Shown: positions 1 to 8,197, numbered from the stretch's first letter. The stretch is DNA of 30,409 bases from Promethearchaeota archaeon (GCA_016839635.1 JAEOTV010000117.1:1-30409), one strand, 5' to 3'. Notes: generated from the sequence alone by a model not told the origin. Numbers and translations: made by a program.

Positions 1-500
1 CCATTTGCTATAGCAATATTAGGTGCTGCTAAGCTAATTCTGTCCATTCCTGTAACTAACTTTTCATCATAAACTTTTTGCGAGATAACATCACTATATA
101 AAGCTTTACCTTTCCAAAAAGGAATTATCTCTAATAATTCGTTAATTTCATTTTCTCCTATAAAAAAAGGCTGTAATTTCCTCTTTTCATATTTTTTAAT
201 ATTCCTACGGTTTTCCAATGTTCTATCATATGAGTAGAGATCAAGATTAATTTTTTCCCCCAAATTTTTACTCGTTTCATTTCCAACTAGTAACTCATCA
301 TCTCTGATGAAAATTGTCATATTTTTTAAAGTATGTGCAACTGCCTTAGCTCTTTTAATAATTTCTGGTTCACTGGGGTATTTTTTATAAATCTCAGTAA
401 AAAATTTCATCCGTTCGATGCATAATTCATACTTGCTTGAAAGTAAATTCTGTTTTAACTTTAGAGTTCTTCTGGATGAACTATTAGTTATTGAAATCAT
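1..500 (-). CDS. glycyl-radical enzyme (pyruvate formate-lyase-like), N-terminal part, cut by window edge
   Basis: The reverse strand is open from an ATG at 500 to the window edge (about 166 codons), so the 3' part, including the catalytic Cys and the glycyl-radical loop, lies outside. The visible part matches the N-terminal domain of the PFL/glycerol-dehydratase superfamily: the helix YELCIERMKFFTEIY, then LKNMTIFIRDDELLVGNETS, then the IIPFWKGKALYSD stretch. Family members use a protein radical for C-C or C-O bond cleavage in anaerobes. The visible part does not show the substrate (pyruvate, glycerol, diols or aromatics). No clear ribosome-binding site precedes the ATG, and the frame stays open upstream, but the ATG fits the usual family start. 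It is divergent from the crotonase genes. A radical SAM activase-like gene lies 6 kb away at 6556-7296, but a partner may equally sit beyond the edge. Confidence 0.85.
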   Translation of the reverse strand, partial: MISITNSSSRRTLKLKQNLLSSKYELCIERMKFFTEIYKKYPSEPEIIKRAKAVAHTLKNMTIFIRDDELLVGNETSKNLGEKINLDLYSYDRTLENRRNIKKYEKRKLQPFFIGENEINELLEIIPFWKGKALYSDVISQKVYDEKLVTGMDRISLAAPNIAIAN

Positions 501-632
501 TATTAGATCTTGAAGTTTGAATAATAGGTTTAGTATATTTATATAATCATTAAATATTAAATTACTTTTTATGGATTTTTAAGTTAGTTAATCTTATGTA
601 GGATATCTAGATATGATAATTATAATATATTT

Positions 633-637
633 GAGGT
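633..637 (+). promoter_or_regulatory. ribosome-binding site GAGGT for a TTG start
   Basis: GAGGT lies 7 bases before TTG 645. It supports TTG as the real start of the first crotonase gene, whose encoded N-terminus also matches the paralog that starts with ATG at 1531. Confidence 0.65.
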
Positions 638-644
638 TTGAAAA

Positions 645-1505
645 TTGAATTTTGAAACAATAAAATTTGAATTGAAAGAAAATGGTATTGGAATTTTAAC
701 TCTCAATCGTCCAGATAAATTGAATGCTTTAAACTTTCAAATGATTGAAGATTTACATTCAATTCTAGATAAGTTAATGGTTAATTTGGATTGTCGGGTT
801 CTTATTCTAAAAGCTGCCGGAAGAGGTTTTTGTGCAGGATTAGATCTAAAAGAATCTACAGTGCTACAATCCAAAAAAAAGCCAGAGGAATTAAAAGAGA
901 AATTTTTCTTCATGAGAGCTCCAGATAAAGACACCATCAAAGCTAAAATCTACGCACAAGCAAGAGCTAGCCAAATAATTGTTAAAATGAGAAAAATTAG
1001 TCAACCTATAATTGCTGTTATACAGGGAGCTGCTACGGGAGCAGGTTTTACTTTAGCCTTAGCAGCAGATATAAGAATTGCTGGGGAAAAAGCAAAATTA
1101 GCAAATTCATTTATTAATATTGGTTTTTCTGGTTCTGATTTAGCAAGTAGTTATCACTTACCACGTCTTATTGGAATGTCTCGAGCAGCAGAAATATTAT
1201 ATACAGGCCGTTTTATAGATGCTAAGGAAGCTGAGAAGATTGGACTCATTTTAAAAGTTGTAGAAGGCGATGAGAATAAATTATTTGAATCCGCGATTGA
1301 AATTGCTGAAAATCTACTCTCGAAAAGTCCACTAGGGCTACGAATGACCAAAGAAGCGATTAATATTTCACTTGATTCACCTAGCTTAGATACGATTATG
1401 CAAATAGAAAATCGCTCACAGATGTTATGTTCGACATCAACAGATCTTCTAGAAGGAATTAATGCATTCTTTGAGAAAAGAAAACCAAAATACCCAAAAT
1501 CATGA
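645..1505 (+). CDS. enoyl-CoA hydratase/isomerase (crotonase) family protein, copy 1
   Basis: A 286-residue crotonase-fold protein, predicted cytosolic and acting on acyl-CoA thioesters. Family landmarks are the N-terminal GILTLNRPDKLNAL strand, the first oxyanion-hole segment GRGFCAGLDL (about 59-68), the second QGAATGAGF (about 127-134) and the C-terminal SPLGLRMTKEA helix. Both glutamates of classical enoyl-CoA hydratase appear replaced: the GCE position reads GFT (Thr135) and the PEI position reads SFI. An Asp165 in the GSDLASSY segment lies near the Asp of dienoyl-CoA isomerases. The enzyme is therefore probably not a textbook hydratase; an isomerase, a lyase or another crotonase reaction is possible. 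Start is TTG with a good upstream GAGGT. It is followed after 25 bases by a diverged paralog, so the two are probably cotranscribed. Confidence 0.9.
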   Translation: MNFETIKFELKENGIGILTLNRPDKLNALNFQMIEDLHSILDKLMVNLDCRVLILKAAGRGFCAGLDLKESTVLQSKKKPEELKEKFFFMRAPDKDTIKAKIYAQARASQIIVKMRKISQPIIAVIQGAATGAGFTLALAADIRIAGEKAKLANSFINIGFSGSDLASSYHLPRLIGMSRAAEILYTGRFIDAKEAEKIGLILKVVEGDENKLFESAIEIAENLLSKSPLGLRMTKEAINISLDSPSLDTIMQIENRSQMLCSTSTDLLEGINAFFEKRKPKYPKS

Positions 1506-1530
1506 ATAAATGAAAAATATGTGAAAAGAT

Positions 1531-2376
1531 ATGGATTTTAAAACCATTAAATTTGAATTGCGAGAGAATGGAATAGGAATTTTAACATTAAACAGACCTG
1601 AAAAATTAAACGCAATTTCATTTCAAATGGAAGAAGAACTACATCAAGTTTTGGACAATCTGATCGTAAATCTGGAGTGCCGAGTATTAATACTTTTAGG
1701 AAAAGGAAGAGCATTTTCAGCGGGAACAGATTTACAAGAAGGATTAATCTTAAATTCAAAGAAAAATCCTGAAGGATACGAAAAATTTTATTTCTTGAAT
1801 ACATCAGAGCCAATAAAGAGAAAAATGTATCACCAATGGCGTATAACTCAAATTATCATGAAAATGAGGAAAATTCCTCAACCGATTATAGCTGCTGTTC
1901 ATGGAGCCGTTGCGGGGGGAGGATTTGGATTTGCTATGGCTTCTGATATTAGAATCGCTAGTAGTGATGTTAATTTTATTAATGCTTCTATTAATATTGG
2001 TTTAACTGGTGCAGATATGGGAAGTAGCTACTTCCTTCCTCGCCTAATTAATCTTTCCCGAGCAGCTGAGATAATCTACAGCGGGAGAAGTGTCTCTGGA
2101 AAAGAAGCTGAGGACATGGGATTTATCTTAAAAATTGTTGAGAAAAAAAATCTATTGAATGAAGCTTTAAAATTAGCTGGAGAGTTTTTAAGTAAAAGCC
2201 CTTTAGGTTTGCGTATGACAAAAGAAGCCCTTAATTTATCGCTCGATTCTCCAAGTTTAAACAACATGCTACAATTTGAAAATAGTTCCATTGTGTTAAG
2301 TTTCTCTTCTAAAGATGTAAATGAGGCTGCGAATGCTTTCTTTGGAAAAAGAGAGCCAAAATATCCATTAAGATAA
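1531..2376 (+). CDS. enoyl-CoA hydratase/isomerase (crotonase) family protein, copy 2
   Basis: A 281-residue paralog of the preceding gene, collinear along its whole length: both begin with FxTIKFEL, share GILTLNRPxKLNA and end with KRxPKYP. Oxyanion-hole segments are GRAFSAGTDL (about 59-68) and HGAVAGGGFGF (about 124-134). As in copy 1, the two canonical catalytic glutamates are absent (Gly133 at the GCE position, SINIG in place of PEIxIG), while Asp162 in GADMGSSYFLPR is kept. The DNA of the two copies has diverged considerably, so the tandem duplication is old and both have been maintained, which suggests different substrates or a hetero-oligomer. It starts with ATG, with only a weak purine-rich leader, 25 bases after copy 1. 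Substrate unknown. Confidence 0.9.
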   Translation: MDFKTIKFELRENGIGILTLNRPEKLNAISFQMEEELHQVLDNLIVNLECRVLILLGKGRAFSAGTDLQEGLILNSKKNPEGYEKFYFLNTSEPIKRKMYHQWRITQIIMKMRKIPQPIIAAVHGAVAGGGFGFAMASDIRIASSDVNFINASINIGLTGADMGSSYFLPRLINLSRAAEIIYSGRSVSGKEAEDMGFILKIVEKKNLLNEALKLAGEFLSKSPLGLRMTKEALNLSLDSPSLNNMLQFENSSIVLSFSSKDVNEAANAFFGKREPKYPLR

Positions 2377-2401
2377 TAATCTGAAAGTACATTAATTGTT
2401 A

Positions 2402-4168
2402 TTAAAGGATTCTAAAGAATACTTTCATATAGAAAATAACGAAAGGTAACATAATTAGTAAAAACATAGAGAAGCTATTCTTGTAGAATTTTGATAAAAA
2501 TATGACTAACTTCCAAATATAAAAGATTATCACACCGGTTAATAAAATAAATAAAATATGAGAAAATAACCCACCTAATATGGGAAATGGTGACACAGGT
2601 ACAAAGGCTAAAAATATTAACAGAGAAACAGGTCTGATAATTAAGAGAATCATTGGATGTCTTCCTTTCATTTCTCTTAAATACATATAATCCATAATTC
2701 CAGAACCTAACCCTATAAGGACATAAGGTATTGAATCGATTCTGAACAGTGGAATTGTAAAATCTAAAGTTAATGAGGTTACCAAATTATAAAATAAAAT
2801 AAAATATATAGTGGGAATTATAACAATAGAGAGAGAGTATATTGAGCTAAATAACCTATCTTTAACCCAACTATTTAATTCTGCTTTCCAATTAGAATGT
2901 AATTCACTGGGGAAGAATAACATTATTATAATTGTCAAAATTGGGTAAAAAATGAAATAACCATATAGCAAGGACCTATTAAAGATTGAAAAAATCATAC
3001 CTGATATCAATGCCGCACCCAAATAACCAGAAGTGCGATAAATCAGCATTTTTTCATACTTTTTTTTTCCTTCTCGTGATTCATCGATATCCTTTTTAAT
3101 GGGGAGATTATTCCAATATGGTAAAATCTTAGTTTTTACAACATATATACTTAAACCTATAAATAAGATTATGGCGGATGTAATAATTAAACTCTCTGAA
3201 ATATTATTTTCAGGAAAATTAAAATCATATAACGTAATAGAATTGATTTCATTATCTAGATCGGAGATATTAATAGAAGGATTGATATAAAAATGTTCGA
3301 ACCAAGCAATACCATATTTTAGGGAAGTTAAATCTTCTTCATTTCCAGAATGAGTTAATCCAGTTCTATTTATTAAAAATACATCATCTCTATTAGTTCC
3401 ATTTAAATGGTTATAGAAATCATGAGTAACTTTTGGGTAAATTATGATGTCTGATAATCCTTGTATTAACAACAGGTTTTTTGTATTAGTTTCATTAGCT
3501 ATGTCAAAAGCATCTTGGATATCCTCGATATTGGTAACTTGGGTAGTAGTTCCTATTAAATCTTGAAAAGGAACTTTCTCAGTTAGACTTTCTAATGAAG
3601 TTAAGGGATGATAAAGAACTACAGCATTAATTCTATCTTCTATTGCTTGTAGAATAGCACCTATCCCACCCCCATAAGAGTAACCTAATATACCTAGATG
3701 AGTAGTATTAGCATAAGCGTAATTATTTTCGATAAAATCAATAACGTGAACCATATCATCTGGTTCTTTGTTTAGAAAGCTACTGGGGCTTCCTGATTCA
3801 CCATGACCTCGTTGTTCCACAGAAATCACAGCAAATCCTAAGTTGACATATTGATATACTATACTTAATTTATGTTCTTTTCTTCCATTAATGCCATGAA
3901 GTAATAATATCGTTGGAATTGAATTTGTAGTATTCTCTCTAAGATCTTTATCAACATAAATCAAGCCTTTTATTGGTATTCCATCTCTCATTTCTACTGA
4001 AAATGATTCTAAATCTATGTTTTCATTGTCAAAGAAAGAGATTTTTTGAGCACTTAAAATAAATGCAGACGAGAAAGAGATTATTGTTAAAATTATACTA
4101 GAACATATAAGAGTAATTCCTAGATACTTATACAATATTTCCTTCTCGATTCTGTTCAGTAATTTCAT
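2402..4168 (-). CDS. membrane-anchored alpha/beta-hydrolase (S9-like) fused to a polytopic membrane domain
   Basis: 588 residues from an ATG. A transmembrane helix at about 16-40 is followed by an alpha/beta-hydrolase domain at about 55-295. The domain has the LLLHGINGR oxyanion turn (HG at 91-92), a QRGHGESG segment, the nucleophile elbow GYSYGG (Ser164), a probable acid in GLSD (Asp240) and a probable catalytic His in LTHSGNE (His273). The complete Ser-Asp-His triad suggests an active esterase or peptidase. Residues about 325-588 hold several hydrophobic helices (six or so) with no recognised family. By topology the hydrolase probably faces outside the cell, but this is inferred. It converges with the second crotonase gene, with 25 bases between stops. 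Substrate unknown. Confidence 0.85.
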   Translation of the reverse strand: MKLLNRIEKEILYKYLGITLICSSIILTIISFSSAFILSAQKISFFDNENIDLESFSVEMRDGIPIKGLIYVDKDLRENTTNSIPTILLLHGINGRKEHKLSIVYQYVNLGFAVISVEQRGHGESGSPSSFLNKEPDDMVHVIDFIENNYAYANTTHLGILGYSYGGGIGAILQAIEDRINAVVLYHPLTSLESLTEKVPFQDLIGTTTQVTNIEDIQDAFDIANETNTKNLLLIQGLSDIIIYPKVTHDFYNHLNGTNRDDVFLINRTGLTHSGNEEDLTSLKYGIAWFEHFYINPSINISDLDNEINSITLYDFNFPENNISESLIITSAIILFIGLSIYVVKTKILPYWNNLPIKKDIDESREGKKKYEKMLIYRTSGYLGAALISGMIFSIFNRSLLYGYFIFYPILTIIIMLFFPSELHSNWKAELNSWVKDRLFSSIYSLSIVIIPTIYFILFYNLVTSLTLDFTIPLFRIDSIPYVLIGLGSGIMDYMYLREMKGRHPMILLIIRPVSLLIFLAFVPVSPFPILGGLFSHILFILLTGVIIFYIWKLVIFLSKFYKNSFSMFLLIMLPFVIFYMKVFFRIL

Positions 4169-4240
4169 TTATAATATAAACACAGTTGGAGTATTATAAA
4201 AACCAATTCCTTATTGGTTATTAACCAAGTTTTTAATACC

Positions 4241-4252
4241 ATAAATAAATAA
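4241..4252 (+). promoter_or_regulatory. possible archaeal TATA box upstream of the zinc-finger membrane protein
   Basis: An ATAAATAAATA-like run in the divergent spacer 4169-4290. With the usual 25-base spacing to the start of transcription, the transcript would begin near 4270, which favours the ATG at 4291 over the TTG at 4270. The background is AT-rich, so this is a weak call. Confidence 0.3.
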
Positions 4253-4290
4253 TTAAACATATACTTGATTTGAAGAATGAGAAATTTAAA

Positions 4291-4542
4291 ATGGAAACTT
4301 GTGCTGAATGTGAAAAAGGAGCGGTTTCCAACTGTGCTATATGTGGAAAGCCATTATGTCAAGATCATATAACCCATGGCTTTTCCAAGAGAACAAATGC
4401 TCCTGCTGCAAATTGTGCAAATTGTCAACAGAAATTTCCAAGAAAAGTACGAAAATATAGTCTATTAATGATACCTGTGCTTATAGTTGTGTCTATCCTT
4501 TTAATAATCTATTTAAGTACAATCATCCCTTTTGGTTTTTAA
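4291..4542 (+). CDS. small B-box-like zinc-finger protein with a C-terminal membrane helix
   Basis: An 83-residue protein if started at ATG 4291; an in-frame TTG at 4270 would add seven residues (MKNEKFK). The N-terminal half carries a regular metal-ligand array: C4-x2-C7-x7-C15-x2-C18-x4-C23-x2-H26-x2-H29, then C42-x2-C45. This is the spacing of B-box-like zinc fingers, which act in protein-protein contact in eukaryotes. A basic linker (RKVRKY) leads to one hydrophobic helix at about 57-79, so the zinc finger should sit in the cytosol as a tail-anchored module. It lies between a divergent membrane hydrolase and a thioesterase gene. The partner is unknown; a role in membrane-associated assembly is inference only. 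Confidence 0.75.
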   Translation: METCAECEKGAVSNCAICGKPLCQDHITHGFSKRTNAPAANCANCQQKFPRKVRKYSLLMIPVLIVVSILLIIYLSTIIPFGF

Positions 4543-4593
4543 TATATTTTTTTAATTAGATTCGATTTTTATATTATTTATGGTGAAAATAAA

Positions 4594-5109
4594 ATGGAAG
4601 CAAAAAAAGTATCAGAATCACAAATTGAAATAGCACAAGTAATGTACCCAGAACATGCAAATCCTGCTGGCAACGTTCACGGAGGTCATATTCTTAAGCT
4701 CGTAGATCAGGCTGCAGCGATAGCTGGAGCAAGACATACGCATTGCAATGTAGTAACTGCTTCGGTAGATAGAATGGATTTTATATCTCCAGTTTTTGTT
4801 GGAAATGTAGCATTCGCAAAAGCTTCAATTAACTATACTGGAAAGACATCAATGGAAATAGGTGTTAGAATAGAAGCAGAATGTTTAAGAACGGGGTCTC
4901 ATACGCATGTTGGGTCAGCATATCTTACTTTTGTTGCTCTTGATGACAATGATAAACCAACTGAAATTCCTCAAATTATTCCAGAGACAGAAGAAGAAAA
5001 GCGACGTTATGAGGGTGCTAAAAAAAGGAGAGAATTAAGATTGAAGCAATCAAAAAAACATAGAGATGTAACACAACCATGCATAGTAAGAACTAAAAGA
5101 TTAAAGTAA
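4594..5109 (+). CDS. acyl-CoA thioesterase, hotdog fold (YciA/BACH-like)
   Basis: 171 residues. The HotDog domain (about 8-125) has the family signature NVHGGHILKLVDQAA, with Asn27, His29-Gly-Gly and Asp38 in the expected catalytic positions, then TASVDRMDFISPVFVG and the GKTSMEIGVRIEAE strand. Such enzymes hydrolyse acyl-CoA to free acid and CoA in the cytosol. The last 45 residues are very charged (EEEKRRYEGAKKRRELRLKQ) and probably form a helical tail, longer than in bacterial YciA. A GGTGA motif about 10 bases before ATG 4594 supports the start. Two crotonase genes lie 2 kb upstream, consistent with a local acyl-CoA theme, though they are not in one operon. Confidence 0.9.
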   Translation: MEAKKVSESQIEIAQVMYPEHANPAGNVHGGHILKLVDQAAAIAGARHTHCNVVTASVDRMDFISPVFVGNVAFAKASINYTGKTSMEIGVRIEAECLRTGSHTHVGSAYLTFVALDDNDKPTEIPQIIPETEEEKRRYEGAKKRRELRLKQSKKHRDVTQPCIVRTKRLK

Positions 5110-5204
5110 GTTCAATTGGATATTGTTTTAAAAAGGGCTAAGAAACATCATATAAAAAACTATATTTTTTATAAAATTGAAATAATAATTATTTATATTC
5201 ATAA

Positions 5205-5210
5205 AGGGAG
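5205..5210 (+). promoter_or_regulatory. ribosome-binding site AGGGAG for the permease
   Basis: A purine-rich GGGAG lies about 5 bases upstream of ATG 5216. Further upstream, 5155-5175 contains a TATA-like ATATTTTTTATAAAA run suitable for a promoter. Confidence 0.55.
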
Positions 5211-5215
5211 TAATT

Positions 5216-6544
5216 ATGGAAGAAGTTAAAAAAAAACCGAAATTAAAACGTAGAGTATCATTATTTGCACTTACTATATATGGAGTAGGGAATATTTTAG
5301 GTGCTGGTATCTATGGATTGATAGGATCAGTCGTAGGGATAACTGGTAACCTTTCTTGGCTTTCTTTTGTATTAGCTTCTATAACTGGGGCATTTACAGG
5401 ATTATCATATGCCGAACTTTCTGCAATGTACCCTAAAAGTGCTGCGGAGTTTGTTTATACAGAAGAAGCATTTAAAAAACGTATTCTATCATTTAGTTTA
5501 GGTTGGATTATCATTTTTTCAGGTATTTTATCTGCTTCTACGGTATCATTGGTTTTTGGTAGTTATCTTTCTGACTTATTCGGTGTTAGTTCGATATTTC
5601 TAAATATTTTGTTTGCAATTATTCTTGTATTAATACTGAGTCTAGTAAATTTAATTGGCATTAAAACATCCACACGAACCAATATAATATTTACTCTTAT
5701 CGAAGCTTCAGGTTTAATTATAATTATTATATTAGGTTTTTTTGGAGCTCAAGAACCTAATTATTTTGCTCTTCCCTCAGGATCTTCATTCCTAGTGGTA
5801 TTTTCTGCAGTTGCACTGGTATTTTTTGCTTATATTGGATTTGAAGATATCGCTAATATTGCTGAAGAAGTGAAAGTACCTCATAAAAATCTTCCTAAAG
5901 CTATTATATACTCAATTATTATTACTACAATCCTTTACTGTTTTGTAGCAATCTCAATAGTCAATATTTTAGATTATTCCACAATTGCTGCTTCCGAGGC
6001 TCCTTTAAGGGATATTGCTGAGACAATTCTGGGGCCATTTGGAGGAATCCTTTTGTCTTTTATTGCTTTATTTGCTACAGCTAATACAGTTCTCATTATG
6101 TTAATTGTTACCTCTCGTATGATGTACGGTATGGCAAGAGATAAAGCTCTTCCAAAAAGCTTGAAAAAGATATCCTCTAAATACAGAACACCTATAATCT
6201 CTGTTCTATTAACAATGTGCTTCACAATTGTGCCAATCTTCTTCGGTGATATATCAATAGTTGCACATGCTACAGTTTTTGGAGTGCTTATAAACTTCTT
6301 CTTAGTTAATATAAGCTTGATTGCTTTGCGTAAGAGTAAACCTGACCAAGAAAGACCTTTTAAATTAAAACCAAGTTTTAGAGGATATCCTATAATTGCT
6401 ATATTAGGTTCCATAATTTGTATTGCCTTATTATTCACTTTTAGTTGGTTAACTGTTCTTATTCAGGTAATAATTATCCTAGTTGGAATCGTGTTCTTCT
6501 ATGCGATGAAATCAAAAATAGAAACAAAAACTATAACAAAGTGA
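5216..6544 (+). CDS. APC-superfamily amino-acid permease
   Basis: A 442-residue polytopic membrane protein with about 12 hydrophobic helices, the normal size for the APC family. TM1 carries the substrate-binding unwound-helix motif GVGNILGAGIYG (about 23-34). TM6 has FAYIGFEDIANIAEE (about 204-218), followed by the conserved VPHKNLPKAI loop. TM2 and its loop contain SYAELSAMYPKSAAEFVY. These are hallmarks of amino-acid or polyamine uptake systems driven by ion gradients or exchange. The specific amino acid cannot be read from the sequence. The start is ATG with a strong GGGAG. It converges with the radical SAM gene, the stops being 11 bases apart. Confidence 0.93.
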   Translation: MEEVKKKPKLKRRVSLFALTIYGVGNILGAGIYGLIGSVVGITGNLSWLSFVLASITGAFTGLSYAELSAMYPKSAAEFVYTEEAFKKRILSFSLGWIIIFSGILSASTVSLVFGSYLSDLFGVSSIFLNILFAIILVLILSLVNLIGIKTSTRTNIIFTLIEASGLIIIIILGFFGAQEPNYFALPSGSSFLVVFSAVALVFFAYIGFEDIANIAEEVKVPHKNLPKAIIYSIIITTILYCFVAISIVNILDYSTIAASEAPLRDIAETILGPFGGILLSFIALFATANTVLIMLIVTSRMMYGMARDKALPKSLKKISSKYRTPIISVLLTMCFTIVPIFFGDISIVAHATVFGVLINFFLVNISLIALRKSKPDQERPFKLKPSFRGYPIIAILGSIICIALLFTFSWLTVLIQVIIILVGIVFFYAMKSKIETKTITK

Positions 6545-6555
6545 TTAGTACTTTG

Positions 6556-7296
6556 TTATAATTCATTAATGCTACAATATCCCACAATTTCATCCCGTAA
6601 AAATATTTCAAAAGATAAATCTTTATGTTTATATTTTTCTACCAGAGTCACCAAAATATCATGTTCTGGTTTTGAAAAAATGTTCTTGTATTCTTCACCA
6701 ACACCTTCAAGAAATTGATATTGTTGTATTACATAATTGCCCTCGAATCTTACATTGTTAAGAAAAGTTATAATTTCACTGATATCATCATGATTTAATA
6801 AATTTCCTACATAAGTAGTTCGTATTTCTAAATCAATTTCTTTTTGCCCATTTAAGAATGTTATAGTATCTAAAATTTTATTAAAATCTACTTTAACTCC
6901 TGTGATTTTTTCAAGTTTTCTCTGATCTGGGGGACCTTTTAAATCCAAGGAGACCCTGTTAATGAATGGAGCAATTTCTTTTATAACTTCTGGATTTGAA
7001 CCATTAGTATCTATACTTAAATACTTACCTATTTTCTGAATTTCCTTACATAATTCAAGTAAGTCATGTTGTAATGTTGGTTCCCCCCCTGTAATGGTTA
7101 CGCCACTCACTAATAGATTTGTACTGATTTTATTTATTAATTCCTTGATTTCATACTCTCTTCCAACATTTAATTGCAAAAGATATTTATTATGACAAAA
7201 CTCACATTTAAAATTACACCCTACAGTAAAAAGAACCATACAGGATCTTCCCGGAATATCCTTTGTTGATATATCAACTATTCCTCCTAGTCTCAT
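6556..7296 (-). CDS. radical SAM protein, NrdG-like / glycyl-radical-enzyme activase type
   Basis: 246 residues. The radical SAM cluster motif CxxxCxxC is at Cys27, Cys31 and Cys34 (GCNFKCEFCHN), and the SAM-binding GGEP motif is at about 70-73. The N-terminus MRLGGIVDIS and the short barrel match the anaerobic ribonucleotide reductase activating protein class (NrdG2-like), which generates the 5'-deoxyadenosyl radical to install a glycyl radical on a partner. No extra ferredoxin-like Cys cluster is present, unlike typical PFL activases. The partner could be an anaerobic ribonucleotide reductase elsewhere or a glycyl-radical enzyme such as the one at 1-500. It starts 7 bases downstream of the PfkB stop, so the two form an operon. 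No clear ribosome-binding site, which fits translational coupling. Confidence 0.87.
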   Translation of the reverse strand: MRLGGIVDISTKDIPGRSCMVLFTVGCNFKCEFCHNKYLLQLNVGREYEIKELINKISTNLLVSGVTITGGEPTLQHDLLELCKEIQKIGKYLSIDTNGSNPEVIKEIAPFINRVSLDLKGPPDQRKLEKITGVKVDFNKILDTITFLNGQKEIDLEIRTTYVGNLLNHDDISEIITFLNNVRFEGNYVIQQYQFLEGVGEEYKNIFSKPEHDILVTLVEKYKHKDLSFEIFLRDEIVGYCSINEL

Positions 7297-7303
7297 GCTT
7301 AAA

Positions 7304-8197
7304 CTAATATTTTTCTTTAATTAATTTCTCAACTTGATATAGTGGCAAATTAAATGGCCCTGGAGACTCTATTTTAAGAGATGTAAGAGCTGCAGCAAAT
7401 TTTAAGGAGTCTTCAGGATTTTTATTTAACCTTGAACCTAAATAACTGATAAAGGCAGTATCCCCTCTTCCTGTCCTTCCTATTGAACTTTTATTTTCCC
7501 AAGGAAATGTAAATAATATCTTGGAAACATATGCAGAAATCCCCCTTTCATGGGTTATCAGAATTTCTTTTGGTCCAAATTTAGCTAATTCTTTGACTGC
7601 TTGAGTAATACTCTGATGACTTGTTAAAATTTCTGCCTCTGTTTGATCTAATTTTAAAACACTTACATTTGATATGATTTCTTGCTTTTCTTTTATAGAA
7701 AGGGGTGAATAAAGTACATTTCCATGATCTCTGAATCGAATAAATCCTTGAATATCAAGGCATACATTATGATATTTAACTTTAATGTACTCTAATAATT
7801 CTAAATCAACTTCGCCTGCAACAATATTACCAAGTACAAAAAAACTTGGAGGAGACTTAAAATCGGGAATTTCTTCTTTTTTAAATAAACCCGCAAATCC
7901 AAGAGGCTTATATTCTCTAAATTCCATGTTTTTTGATGAATAAATGTTTCTTAAACCAGAAGTTTCTTCAGAAGGATAAGCGAAATATTTTACTCCACTT
8001 TTTTTAAAAACTTCTAAAAGTGAAAAATCTTCTTTTTTTAATCTTGTAATAACTATGATCTTTAACCCCATATGAGAGCCAGCTATTCCCCCATAATAAA
8101 CAGCCCCTCCTAAACTGCTATTGCTTTTTCCATCAATTTCAATAATATCTTTAGTAAAATGTCCTAAAATTGCGATATCTGCAGATTTAGTGTTCAT
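7304..8197 (-). CDS. PfkB/ribokinase-family carbohydrate or nucleoside kinase
   Basis: 297 residues, the usual length for the family. The N-terminal part has the SLGGAVYYGG segment (about 28-37), which corresponds to the substrate-binding Gly-Gly region. The C-terminal signature GRTGRGDTAFISYLG begins at about 240, with Asp246 as the predicted catalytic base and the GxGD anion hole. LKLDQTEAEI (about 181-190) is the conserved N-x-x-E-like segment, here with D-Q-T-E. The protein transfers a phosphate from a nucleotide to a sugar or nucleoside hydroxyl in the cytosol; the substrate is not evident. It is first gene of a two-gene minus-strand unit with the radical SAM gene. ATG start at 8197. Confidence 0.87.
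   Translation of the reverse strand: MNTKSADIAILGHFTKDIIEIDGKSNSSLGGAVYYGGIAGSHMGLKIIVITRLKKEDFSLLEVFKKSGVKYFAYPSEETSGLRNIYSSKNMEFREYKPLGFAGLFKKEEIPDFKSPPSFFVLGNIVAGEVDLELLEYIKVKYHNVCLDIQGFIRFRDHGNVLYSPLSIKEKQEIISNVSVLKLDQTEAEILTSHQSITQAVKELAKFGPKEILITHERGISAYVSKILFTFPWENKSSIGRTGRGDTAFISYLGSRLNKNPEDSLKFAAALTSLKIESPGPFNLPLYQVEKLIKEKY

Noticed and set aside
5974..6438. 154-codon minus-strand ORF inside the permease gene
   Set aside because: It is antisense to a clearly coding APC permease, has no ribosome-binding site, and its peptide follows the codon shadow of the membrane helices.
7275..7290. AGGAGG-like motif on the minus strand just inside the radical SAM gene
   Set aside because: It encodes the conserved LGG of the N-terminus and no in-frame start follows at a suitable distance, so it is not a ribosome-binding site.
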